A model generated the notes under the pieces. The model made no database searches. It was given only the letters and a program-made list of their open reading frames with translations, and was not told where the DNA came from. Shown here in pieces: positions 23,509-32,252 of a DNA stretch of 64,000 nt; the first letter of the stretch is position 1, and every line of letters starts with the position of its first letter. The position numbers and the translations under genes are program-made. Source of the stretch: Clostridia bacterium (GTDB lineage Bacteria > Bacillota > Clostridia > Lachnospirales > Lachnospiraceae); the NCBI GenBank assembly GCA_910575725.1, contig CAJTFE010000003.1, positions 1 to 64,000 on the forward strand. Direction: 5' to 3'.

Positions 23509-24849
23509 ATGATGATACTACTTGTAAAACCGGAAGCTGCAGACAGCGGTTTTTCCCTGGATATGGCTCTGCGCACGGAACCGCTGGAGCTGGAATACAT
23601 CTCGTCCATGCTTCACCAGGCGGGAATCCCCTGTTATCTCTTCGAGGCTGCCGCGGATCCCCATACCTTTGAGGAACTGCTTTTGGAATACCATCCCACA
23701 GCCGTCGCAGTCACCGGATACATCACACAGGAAAATCGAATTAAAGATTATGCTAAGCGGGCCAAGGCCTTTGACCCTGGTATTCTCACCCTGGCCGGCG
23801 GCTCCCACGCACAGCAGAACCCGGAGCGCTTTTTTGAACCCTATATTGATTTCGTCTGCCGTTCTGACAATATCTATGCGATTTTAGATGTTCTGCAGCA
23901 AAAACCCTTTGAAAAGATCGACGGTCTCTGTTATGATACCTGTGAGGGCTGGAAAATGAATCCTGTGGAAGCCTTTGATATCAACCGGCTTCCCATTCCG
24001 GACCGGAGCCATATGGAGCGTTATCTGGACAAGTACCGCTACCTGGACGTCCATCCCGTGGCTCTCCTAAAGACAAGCTCTTCCTGCCCTCATCACTGCT
24101 CCTTCTGCTACGGAAGGACTCTGAACAACGGACAGTATTATCAGAGAGAGCTTTCCCTTGTTATCGAAGAGCTTCAGGGGATTATAAGCCCCAACATCCA
24201 GATTGTAGACGACGATTTTCTCTATGACGCGGACCGGCTCTGGCAGTTTATCTCCCTTATCCGCAGCCATAATATTCATAAGACCTTTATCTGCTATGGC
24301 AGAGCTGATTTTATCACGGCAAACCCTAAGCTTATGAAAGCCCTGGCTGACATCGGCCTTAAGTATGTGATGGTCGGCCTGGAGGCCGTCAGCAACCGGC
24401 AGCTTGACAGCTATGCCAAGGGAACCTCCCTCAATGTCAACTGCGCCTGCATCCGCCTCCTTCAGGAGCTGTCCATTCATCCGGTGGGCCTGTTTATCGT
24501 GGATATCCGTTTTCGCCGGAAGGATTTTCGAAACCTGCGCCGGTTTATTCACCGCATGGATCTTGCCTATACGGGAATTTCCATATTTACGCCCATTCCC
24601 GGCACTGCCCTCTACCGGCAGTATGAGAAGCGCCTGCTTACCACAGAGCCGGAAAAGTGGGATTTTATGCACCTGGTCGTGCCGCCGGTGCATTTGAGCC
24701 GGTTTCGTTTCTATCTGGAATATTTCCGCCTGGTGATGGATCTGTTCCGCCTGGCACAGAAAAAAGGCATTTACCGCTTCCTGCGGCTTAACGACTACAA
24801 GCATATTTTCCGAAGACTTCTGTTTCAAGAGGGGCTTCGCAACAAGTGA
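23509..24849 (+). CDS. B12-binding-type radical SAM protein
   Basis: A 446-residue enzyme. The first 150 residues form a cobalamin-binding-like Rossmann domain (MILLVKPEAADSGF, VAVTGYITQENRIKDYAKRA, ILTLAGGSHAQQNPERFF) but lack a clear DxHxxG lower-ligand motif. The radical SAM core has the cluster ligands in KTSSSCPHHCSFCYGRTLNN (C-x3-C-x2-C), followed by VDDDFLYD and VMVGLEAVSNRQLDSY. Members modify varied substrates, often lipids, antibiotics or RNA; the target here is unknown. It is divergent from the YiiX-like gene with under 100 bp between them, so the two may share regulation. Confidence 0.85.
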   Translation: MMILLVKPEAADSGFSLDMALRTEPLELEYISSMLHQAGIPCYLFEAAADPHTFEELLLEYHPTAVAVTGYITQENRIKDYAKRAKAFDPGILTLAGGSHAQQNPERFFEPYIDFVCRSDNIYAILDVLQQKPFEKIDGLCYDTCEGWKMNPVEAFDINRLPIPDRSHMERYLDKYRYLDVHPVALLKTSSSCPHHCSFCYGRTLNNGQYYQRELSLVIEELQGIISPNIQIVDDDFLYDADRLWQFISLIRSHNIHKTFICYGRADFITANPKLMKALADIGLKYVMVGLEAVSNRQLDSYAKGTSLNVNCACIRLLQELSIHPVGLFIVDIRFRRKDFRNLRRFIHRMDLAYTGISIFTPIPGTALYRQYEKRLLTTEPEKWDFMHLVVPPVHLSRFRFYLEYFRLVMDLFRLAQKKGIYRFLRLNDYKHIFRRLLFQEGLRNK

Positions 24850-24940
24850 ATCCTTCGCGGACGGCCGTCCCTGTCATTTTTCTGGCACTGGATACCGGAC
24901 ACGTGTGATAAAGATATATAAGTAAAGAGAGGTAACAATC

Positions 24941-25846
24941 ATGGAAGAAAAACTGACTATGGACGACTATGCAACCGAGCTGGAAGCCTCCTTCCGCAAA
25001 GTACAGGAAGGGGATGTATTGACAGGAACCGTCATCGGTGTGTCTGAGACAGAGGTAACCCTGGATCTGAAATATTACACCGAAGGCATCATCCGTCTGG
25101 AGGATTATTCCGAAGATCCGTCATTTTCCATTAAAAATGACGTACAGCTGGGAGAAGAGGTAACGGCTACCGTGCTGCGCCCCGATGACGGGCAGGGACA
25201 CATTCTTCTGTCCAGAAAGGCTGCCGCTGCCGAGCTGGCCTGGAAAAAGGCTGCCGAGTATCTGGAAAATGAAACCGTTCTGACCGTAAAGATAGGCGGC
25301 GTGGTAAATGCCGGCGTTATCGCCTATGTAGAAGGACTCCGGGGCTTTATTCCAGCCTCCAAGCTTTCCTTAAGCTATGTGGAGAATCTGGAGGATTTCT
25401 TAAATAAAGAGATCCAGGTGCATGTCATCACCGTAGACCCGGAAAAGAAGAAGCTTGTGCTGTCCGCAAGAGAGATCCTGCGGGAGAAGGCTGCCGAGGC
25501 GCGCCGGAACAAGATTTCCAATGTGGAGATCGGCCTGGTAACCGAGGGCAAGGTAGAGAGTATTCAGCCCTATGGCGCTTTCATCGACCTGGGAGACGGC
25601 CTTTCCGGCCTGGTGCATGTATCCCAGATTTCCGAGAAGCGCATCAAGAGCCCGGATGTCGTGCTGAAGGTGGGCGATACCGTGAAGGTAAAGGTGATCG
25701 CTGTCAAGGACGGCAAGCTTTCCTTAAGCATGAAGGCCCTCAATGATGCAGCTGCCGAGGAAATCCGCGAAGAAAGAGTAGTTCTGCCCAAGAGCGAGGA
25801 GCTTACCACCAGTTTGGGAGATCTGTTTAAAAACATTAAGCTGTAA
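24941..25846 (+). CDS. S1-domain RNA-binding protein (RpsA-like)
   Basis: A 301-residue protein with three S1 (OB-fold) domains: about residues 18-90 (GDVLTGTVIGVSETEVTLDL), 100-175 (GVIAYVEGLRGFIPASKLSL) and 193-268 (GLVTEGKVESIQPYGAFIDL, then GLVHVSQISEKRIKSP). Low-GC Gram-positive relatives are short ribosomal-protein-S1 homologues with 3-4 domains, thought to act in translation or RNA turnover. GAGAGGT precedes the ATG by nine bases. It is a single-gene unit between the radical SAM gene and the two-component locus. Confidence 0.85.
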   Translation: MEEKLTMDDYATELEASFRKVQEGDVLTGTVIGVSETEVTLDLKYYTEGIIRLEDYSEDPSFSIKNDVQLGEEVTATVLRPDDGQGHILLSRKAAAAELAWKKAAEYLENETVLTVKIGGVVNAGVIAYVEGLRGFIPASKLSLSYVENLEDFLNKEIQVHVITVDPEKKKLVLSAREILREKAAEARRNKISNVEIGLVTEGKVESIQPYGAFIDLGDGLSGLVHVSQISEKRIKSPDVVLKVGDTVKVKVIAVKDGKLSLSMKALNDAAAEEIREERVVLPKSEELTTSLGDLFKNIKL

Positions 25847-26010
25847 GTGTATAAAGTACCGCTTTGTACACAATTGCTTTTATTTCAAATAATCGGCGTA
25901 TGATACGCCGGACTGTATTTGCTGTATGAGGGGCTGTCCGCAAAAGAAGCTGCAAAGCTTTGCGGGCGGTCCCCTTGTTGATTGTACCTTACCGGACGAA
26001 GTCCGCCCAC

Positions 26011-26062
26011 AGGGGGATGCATTAATGGGGTACTACCTTGTTCCCCCATAGGGGGATGCATT
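26011..26062 (+). promoter_or_regulatory. Direct repeats before the response-regulator gene
   Basis: AGGGGGATGCATT occurs at 26,011-26,023 and again at 26,050-26,062, 39 bp apart and just upstream of the gene at 26,093. They may be binding sites for the response regulator. No other feature was seen in the 25,847-26,092 gap except a weak GTAC-based hairpin after the S1 gene. Confidence 0.4.
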
Positions 26063-26092
26063 CCAGACGCTATACAAGAAAGGAATATAAAA

Positions 26093-26776
26093 ATGAACCG
26101 TATTCTACTCTTAGAAGATGACGAAAGCCTCATCGACGGCCTCAAATACACCCTGGAGAAAAACGGCTTTTCCCCGGATATCGCCCGTACCACGGCCCAG
26201 GCCCGTTCCCTGTTGGAACAAGGCGCTCCCTACGATCTGCTGCTTCTGGACGTAACCCTCCCCGACGGCACCGGCTTCGATGTCTGCACCTGGGTACGCT
26301 CCAGAGACCGGAAGGTTCCCATCATCTTTCTCACCGCCTCCGATGAAGAGCTCAGCGTCATCCGCGGCCTGGACAGCGGCGGAGACGACTACATCACCAA
26401 GCCCTTTCGTCTCGGGGAGCTGCTCTCACGAATCCGCGCTCTTTTACGCCGTACAGGCTTGTCCGAACCGGCAGAAGGCCTGCAGTGCGGCAGCCTCTTC
26501 CTGGACTTCACCAAAAGCCAGGCCCTCTTAAACGATCAGCCCCTAGATCTGACCGCCGGCGAATACCGCCTCCTCTGCCTCCTGGCCCGCAACGCCGGAC
26601 AGGTACTTCCCCGAAGCCGGATTCTCGACGAACTCTGGGACGGAAACGGAAGCTTCGTAGACGACAACACCCTGTCCGTCTACATCCGCCGCCTGCGCGA
26701 AAAAACAGAAAAAGAGCCCTCACAACCCGAACACCTAATCACCGTAAGAGGCTTTGGATATCAATGGAAGCCATAA
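26093..26776 (+). CDS. OmpR/PhoB-type response regulator
   Basis: A 227-residue protein starting at ATG 26,093 (AAAGGAA upstream). The receiver domain (1-115) has the acidic pocket ILLLEDDESL, phospho-acceptor Asp in LLLLDVTLPDGTGFD, Thr in IIFLTASDEE and Lys in DDYITKPFRLGELL. The winged-helix DNA-binding domain (130-225) has LTAGEYRLLCLLARNAGQVL, then DDNTLSVYIRRLREK and TVRGFGYQW. It leads the operon regulator-kinase-ABC ATPase-permease, the layout of antimicrobial-peptide or envelope-stress systems. Confidence 0.93.
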   Translation: MNRILLLEDDESLIDGLKYTLEKNGFSPDIARTTAQARSLLEQGAPYDLLLLDVTLPDGTGFDVCTWVRSRDRKVPIIFLTASDEELSVIRGLDSGGDDYITKPFRLGELLSRIRALLRRTGLSEPAEGLQCGSLFLDFTKSQALLNDQPLDLTAGEYRLLCLLARNAGQVLPRSRILDELWDGNGSFVDDNTLSVYIRRLREKTEKEPSQPEHLITVRGFGYQWKP

Positions 26777-26835
26777 CCCCCAGCCCGTCCACTGTCAGCA
26801 AAAGCCATCACAAGCATCAAAAAAGAGGTAATCCT

Positions 26836-28062
26836 ATGAATAACGTGTTACAAGATAAAGCCACACGCAGGCTCCTTGCCGCCATCCTGTTTCTTTTCCT
26901 GTTAAGCATCCTATTCGATCTGGCAGACGCCTGGAACCACAGCCAAAAGATCCAGGAGCTTCTCCTTACCCAAAACCGCGCCGTCGCCTCCTCCCTGCTG
27001 GAGCTGGGCGTATCCGAGGAAGATGCAGCCCAATCCCTCACTAACACAGCCGCAACCCCGGAAGGAGACCGTCTTCTCGCCAAGCTCGGCTTTCACGAAA
27101 ACACCGATTCCTGGTATATCCCCGCCCTTTCCCCCTCCAAAACCCTCACGCTTCTCCTTAAGTCCCTCCTCCTCTTCACGCTCCTGTCAGCCGCCCTCCT
27201 CCGCTACCTCCTCCTCCAGAACCGCCTCCAGCAAAAAGCCATCGAAACCGTCTCCGCTTACACCACAGGAAATTTCGACTCCCTCCTGCCCCAGACCGGG
27301 GAAGGCACCCTCTACCGTCTGTTCGGCAGCATCAACCACATGGCTGCCGCCTTGAAAGCCGGCCAGGAAGCCGAACACCACACAAAAGAATTCCTGAAAA
27401 ACACCATCTCCGACATCTCCCACCAGCTAAAAACCCCCTTAGCCGCCCTCTCCATGTACAACGAAATCCTCCTGGAAGAACCCGACCGCCCCGACACCGT
27501 CCGCGCCTTCGCCCAAAAATCCGAAGCCGCCATCGAGCGCATGAAAACCCTCATCCTCTCCCTACTGAAAATAGCCCGTCTAGACACAGGCAGCATCACC
27601 TTCCAGAAAATACCCTGCCCCCTAACCACACTGCTGGACAAAGCCCTGGAACCCCTAACCCTGCGGGCCAAGACAGAAAAAAAGCAAATCCACCTCCCAA
27701 AAAATCCCGCCGGAACCATCCACTGCGATCCCGCCTGGACCACCGAAGCCTTAGGAAACCTCCTAAAAAACGCCCTGGATCACACCCCTGAAGGCAGCCA
27801 AATCACCATCCTAACCGAACAAAGCCCCCTGGAAACCCGAATTCAAATCACCGACAACGGCCCCGGAATCCCCCCATCCGACCTACACCACATCTTCAAA
27901 CGCTTCTACCGAAGCTCCAGCCAGACCACCCCCGGAACCGGCCTAGGCCTCCCCCTCGCCAAAGCCATCATCGAAGGACAGGAAGGAACCCTCACCGCCC
28001 AAAGCCCCCCAGGATCCGGCGCCTCCTTCACCCTAACCCTCCCCAACCTTACAAAACCGTAA
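26836..28062 (+). CDS. Membrane sensor histidine kinase
   Basis: A 408-residue kinase starting at ATG 26,836 behind GAGGTAATCC. Two membrane helices (about residues 12-32 and 100-125) flank a short extracellular loop of about 65 residues. A HAMP-like linker leads to the HisKA box with the phospho-His in NTISDISHQLKTPLAALSMY, then the catalytic domain: NLLKNALDHTPEG (N box), ITDNGPGIPP (G1) and GTGLGLPLAKAIIEGQ (G2). It is the cognate partner of the regulator 60 bases upstream. Codon use here is strikingly rich in C and A, with very few G or T in third positions. Confidence 0.92.
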   Translation: MNNVLQDKATRRLLAAILFLFLLSILFDLADAWNHSQKIQELLLTQNRAVASSLLELGVSEEDAAQSLTNTAATPEGDRLLAKLGFHENTDSWYIPALSPSKTLTLLLKSLLLFTLLSAALLRYLLLQNRLQQKAIETVSAYTTGNFDSLLPQTGEGTLYRLFGSINHMAAALKAGQEAEHHTKEFLKNTISDISHQLKTPLAALSMYNEILLEEPDRPDTVRAFAQKSEAAIERMKTLILSLLKIARLDTGSITFQKIPCPLTTLLDKALEPLTLRAKTEKKQIHLPKNPAGTIHCDPAWTTEALGNLLKNALDHTPEGSQITILTEQSPLETRIQITDNGPGIPPSDLHHIFKRFYRSSSQTTPGTGLGLPLAKAIIEGQEGTLTAQSPPGSGASFTLTLPNLTKP

Positions 28063-28127
28063 GCCCCCTTTCACCCAATTGTCACCTCCCCATGCTACAC
28101 TACCAAGAAAACAGGAGGATTAAACCC

Positions 28128-28823
28128 ATGGAACTTCTAAACGTATCCCATCTCTGCAAAACCTACGGCACTGCCCCCGCCCAGGTCGAAGCCCTAAAAA
28201 ACGCTGATTTCACCATGCAGAAAAGCGAATTCACAGCCATCGTAGGCGAATCCGGCAGCGGCAAAACCACCCTTTTAAATCTAATCGGCGCTCTGGACAC
28301 CCCCACCTCCGGCCAAATCTTCCTAAACGGCCAGGAGCTCTTCTCCATGCCCGAACAGGAACGTACCGTCTTCCGCCGCCGCAGCATCGGCTTCATCTTC
28401 CAATCCTTCCAGCTTATCCCAGAGCTGACCGTAGAACAGAACATCATCTTCCCCCTGCTCCTGGACTACCAGAAGCCCGACCCGAAAAAAGTAGACGAGC
28501 TCCTGGAAGTCCTTGGTCTCGCCAACCGCCGCACCCACCTCCCAAGCCAGCTGTCCGGCGGCCAGCAGCAGCGCACCGCCATCGGCCGGGCGCTTATCCA
28601 TAATCCCATGCTGATTCTGGCTGACGAGCCTACCGGCAACCTGGACTCCAAAAGCAGCCGGGAAGTCATGGAGCTTCTGACCCATGCAGCCCATCAATAC
28701 CGGCAGACCATACTGATGATCACCCACAACATGAGCCTCACCGCCTACGCTGACCGAGTGCTTCGTGTATCCGATGGAATTTTAACAGATCTGGGAGGAA
28801 ACCGCGATGAAAAGCTATCTTAG
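28128..28823 (+). CDS. MacB/LolD-type ABC transporter ATPase
   Basis: A 231-residue nucleotide-binding protein starting at ATG 28,128 behind AGGAGG. Walker A is [19 protein letters not shown], the Q-loop follows [17 protein letters not shown], the signature is [20 protein letters not shown] and Walker B is [16 protein letters not shown], with the H-loop in [11 protein letters not shown]. It energises the permease encoded next, whose gene starts within this one (overlap of 17 bases). The pair is of the extrusion or envelope-stress type, not an importer. Confidence 0.93.
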   Translation: MELLNVSHLCKTYGTAPAQVEALKNADFTMQKSEFTAIVGESGSGKTTLLNLIGALDTPTSGQIFLNGQELFSMPEQERTVFRRRSIGFIFQSFQLIPELTVEQNIIFPLLLDYQKPDPKKVDELLEVLGLANRRTHLPSQLSGGQQQRTAIGRALIHNPMLILADEPTGNLDSKSSREVMELLTHAAHQYRQTILMITHNMSLTAYADRVLRVSDGILTDLGGNRDEKLS

Positions 28824-31158
28824 TCTGATCCCTGCCTACGCCCGTATTCACAAAAAACAAAACCGCATGACCCTTTTGTGCATCGTTCTGGCCGTCTTTC
28901 TCGTTACCTCTATCTTCGGCATGGCCGACATGGAGATCCGCAGCCAGAAGCTCCAGGCCATCAAACGCTACGGAAGCTGGCACATCTCAATTCACAATCT
29001 TTCGGAAACAGATGCCGCCATCCTGGCACAGCGTCCGGATGTGGCCGCCTCCTCCTGGTACAACGTACTCAACTACCGCTTAAAAGAAGACTACTCCATC
29101 AGCGGAAAACAAGCTTCCGTCTGCGGAATCGAGCCTTCCATGCTCTCCATTATGAAGTATGAACTCACCGAAGGAACCTTTCCCAAAACAGACAGCGAAG
29201 TAATTTTAACCAATTCCTCCAAAGAGGTTTTAGGCATTCAGATCGGCGATACCGTTACCCTTCTCACCCCGGAGGGCCCTTCCCGGGAGCTTACCGTTTC
29301 AGGGTTCGGCATGGACAATGAAATTGCAATGAAAACGGACGCTGTCATTGCCTTCCTCCCTCTAACCGGCTTTCAGTCCCTGTACCGTCAGGTCCATCAG
29401 ACAGCGGAGGATGCAGATATGGTCTACTATGTCCAATTTTCCGAGCATTGCAACATCCGCAGAGCCATCCGTGATGTCCGGGAGCAGTTTGGACTTACAG
29501 AGGAACAGATCGGACAAAATACGGCCCTTTTAGGGCTTCTGGGATTTAGCGATGATTCCTTTATCACAGGACTATATCTGACTGCCGGTATCCTGTTTCT
29601 TCTGGTTCTGACAGCCGGAGTCCTTATGGTAACCAGCAGCATGAACAGCAATATTGCACAAAGGACAGAATTCTTCGGGCTGCTCCGCTGTCTGGGCGCT
29701 TCTCCAAAGCAGATCCGGCGCTTTGTATGCCTGGAGGCTCTGAACTGGTGCAAGACCGCCATTCCCATAGGCATCCTTCTGGCTGTGGCCGCCGTCTGGG
29801 GACTGTGCGGCGCACTCCGTTACTTGAGTTCCATGTATTTTGCTGAAATGCCCATATTCGGCATCAGCATGCCCGGGATTCTGGCCGGTATCATCGTCGG
29901 ACTTATAACCGTACTTCTTGCCGCCCGCTCCCCGGCAAAAAAAGCTTCCCGTGTCTCTCCCGTCACCGCAGTAAACGGCAATACGGATATGGTACAGGGA
30001 ATTCAAAAGGCCGCCAATATCAATGTCTGCCGCATAGAAACGGCCCTTGGCATTCAGCACGCACTGCATCGGAAAAAGAATTTTCTTCTGATGACCTGCT
30101 CCTTTGCCTTAAGCATCATACTTTTTCTGTCCTTTTATGCCTCAACTGCCTTTATGCACCATGCCATCACGCCGCTGCGTCCCTATACGCCGGATCTGTC
30201 CATTGTCAGTCCGGATTCTTCCTGCTCGCTGGATTCCGGCCTTGCCGCAAAGCTTGCCGGATGTCCCGGTGTAAAGCGTGTCTACGGAAGAGCATTTGCC
30301 TATGATGTGCCGGCCCGGATTCGTGAACAGGAGCAGACTATCATGCTTTTCTCTTACGATCTGCAGCAGTTTAACTGGGCGGAAGAAGCAGATTATCTTC
30401 TGGAAGGGGATTTGTCAAAAATGATAGAGGAGGGAAATTATGTGCTGGCTGTCCACGATGCAGGGGGACAGTCCCTTAAGACTGGAGAGGTCATCCACAC
30501 GGATCTGGGTGATTTGACGGTTGCCGGAATCTTGTCCCACTGTCCCATCGACGGCGTCCAGGGCACAGAGCGGCTCATCTGCTCAGAGGATACCTTCCGG
30601 CGTCTGACCGGAGAATCGGGCTATACTATCCTAGATATGCAGTTGACACGCCATGCTTCGGACGAGGACGTAAACCGCATCCGGTCTCTGGCCGGGGATA
30701 AGATTCTGTTCTCCGATCAGCGTCTTTCCAACCAGGATAACCGCGGCGCCTTCTGGGCCTTTTCCCTGTTTTTATACGGCTTTCTCATGGTGATTGTGCT
30801 GATTACCTGCTTTCATATTGTCAACAGCATTTCCATGAGCGCTTCTGCAAGGATGCGGCAGTATGGATCCATGCGGGCCATCGGCATGAGCTGTGCGCAG
30901 TTTACCAGAATGCTTGCGGCGGAGACCGGTGCATACGCCTTCTCCGGCTGTGCCATTGGCTGCATTTTTGGACTTCCCCTTCACTATCTTCTGTACCAGT
31001 ATCTGGTCACGGCACGCTGGGGAACGCCCTATGAGATTCCCTTCGGGGCCCTGGGGCTGATCGTCCTGGTGGTGCTCGCCGCCTCCGCCGCCGCAGTGCT
31101 GCGTCCGGGGAGACAGATCCGGAGAATGGATATTACGGAAGTAATTCATTTCCAGTAA
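28807..31158 (+). CDS. FtsX/MacB-family ABC permease
   Basis: A 783-residue membrane protein with GGGAGG before its ATG. Two FtsX-like modules are present: a helix near residues 20-40, a large extracellular domain, three helices over about 250-375, then a second helix at 415-435, a second extracellular domain and three final helices over about 655-770. Such double-FtsX permeases work in peptide or lipid extrusion and in sensing antimicrobial compounds together with the adjacent kinase. It closes the operon; a hairpin follows at 31,227. Confidence 0.88.
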   Translation: MKSYLSLIPAYARIHKKQNRMTLLCIVLAVFLVTSIFGMADMEIRSQKLQAIKRYGSWHISIHNLSETDAAILAQRPDVAASSWYNVLNYRLKEDYSISGKQASVCGIEPSMLSIMKYELTEGTFPKTDSEVILTNSSKEVLGIQIGDTVTLLTPEGPSRELTVSGFGMDNEIAMKTDAVIAFLPLTGFQSLYRQVHQTAEDADMVYYVQFSEHCNIRRAIRDVREQFGLTEEQIGQNTALLGLLGFSDDSFITGLYLTAGILFLLVLTAGVLMVTSSMNSNIAQRTEFFGLLRCLGASPKQIRRFVCLEALNWCKTAIPIGILLAVAAVWGLCGALRYLSSMYFAEMPIFGISMPGILAGIIVGLITVLLAARSPAKKASRVSPVTAVNGNTDMVQGIQKAANINVCRIETALGIQHALHRKKNFLLMTCSFALSIILFLSFYASTAFMHHAITPLRPYTPDLSIVSPDSSCSLDSGLAAKLAGCPGVKRVYGRAFAYDVPARIREQEQTIMLFSYDLQQFNWAEEADYLLEGDLSKMIEEGNYVLAVHDAGGQSLKTGEVIHTDLGDLTVAGILSHCPIDGVQGTERLICSEDTFRRLTGESGYTILDMQLTRHASDEDVNRIRSLAGDKILFSDQRLSNQDNRGAFWAFSLFLYGFLMVIVLITCFHIVNSISMSASARMRQYGSMRAIGMSCAQFTRMLAAETGAYAFSGCAIGCIFGLPLHYLLYQYLVTARWGTPYEIPFGALGLIVLVVLAASAAAVLRPGRQIRRMDITEVIHFQ

Positions 31159-31226
31159 CAACGGATTTACCTGCCGCTTTACGGGATGCCCTTCCATATA
31201 AAGAAATAATAATATTATGCACAAAA

Positions 31227-31266
31227 ATGCCGCAAAATAAAGCTGCTGTCTCTTATTTTGCGGCAT
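31227..31266. terminator. Bidirectional terminator-like hairpin
   Basis: ATGCCGCAAAATAA (31,227-31,240) pairs perfectly with TTATTTTGCGGCAT (31,253-31,266) between convergent genes. There is no strong T run, but the stem and location suit a shared terminator. Confidence 0.65.
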
Positions 31267-31271
31267 CGCAT

Positions 31272-32170
31272 TTACTCCAAATGCACCAGGCGAATCACCT
31301 GTACAAAACTGTCTTCCTCTTCTCTGCACACATAGTCTACATGATATTTCTCAATTATTCTCTTGATGCTCTCCATTCCAAGGCCATGCCGTTCTTTCTC
31401 CGGCTTCCTGCTTTCTAATCTGGGATTCTCCTTGAATACAGACCGGCCGATTGTATTCTCAACCTGGAACTCCGTCTCGCCTTTCCTGTTTGTCAATACC
31501 AGAGACAGCTCTCTTTCTCCTACCACCTCAGCACATGCGTCTATTCCATTGCTGAATAAATTGTATAGCAGGTTTGCCATATCCATGCTGTCAATGCCTT
31601 CCGTTCTTCCTAAAATCACATAATGGAAATGAATTCCCTTTCTTTCACACTCCTGTTTTGCCTTAAGTATAGCAGCATTCAGACCCACATTGCCTGTTTC
31701 TTTAGGCAATTCCGGATATTTTGATAAACCCTCCCTCAAATTTTCTATATACCCTTGCGCCTCCCCACATTTTTCTTTTTTAAGAAGACAATACACCACA
31801 TCCAAACAACTGCCCATATCATGGTACATACGGTTTATCTCTCGTCCTGCCTGATAAAATTCCTGAATGCTCTCCCACTGGATCAACTCCTGCTCCTTCC
31901 GATACAGCAGCTCCAAATTCTCTCTGCGGTACTTCCAAAGCTTCCGATGGAATAATTCCATCAGCAAAAGCAAGCCGAACATTCCACCCAAAACCAAGTG
32001 TGATTCCGGCGCCGTAAGATACAGCTTCTCCGCCAATTGGAAGCCGTCCAAATCCGGCATTTCTATATCAAGAAAAATTAAATGAAAATATCCTGCAAAA
32101 CTTCACAGAGCTGTGCAATATCCTCCGGCTCATCGTCACAGACGGCAAGATATAACTTTTCCTACAGCAT
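31272..32170 (-). pseudogene. Collapsed AgrA/AgrC-type two-component locus
   Basis: From an ATG at 32,170 (behind AAGGAGG) the frame gives M-L-stop, then KLYLAVCDDEPEDIAQLCEV, the start of a LytTR-type response regulator, ending at a stop. A shifted frame resumes with FLDIEMPDLDGFQLAEKL, the phospho-acceptor motif of the same receiver. That frame runs on into one hydrophobic helix and a GHKL histidine kinase body: REINRMYHDMGSCLDVVYCL with the His, NLLYNLFSNGIDAC and KERHGLGMESIKRIIEKY. Most of the receiver, the whole LytTR domain and the kinase's sensor membrane part are missing. An internal deletion with a nonsense codon seems to have fused the two genes. A 262-residue product from an inner ATG is possible but unlikely to sense anything. 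Confidence 0.8.
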
Positions 32171-32252
32171 ACAGCATCCTCCTTTTTCATAATATTACTA
32201 GAAATGCTGCTGCTTTGCCGCACAAAGTTATAAAATAGTGCAGCCGTCTTTT

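Noticed and set aside
26485..26835. Long open frame upstream of and in frame with the histidine kinase
   Set aside because: It lies within the response-regulator gene in another frame, is Pro/Arg-rich with no domain, and the kinase has a clear ribosome site and signal-anchor start at 26,836.
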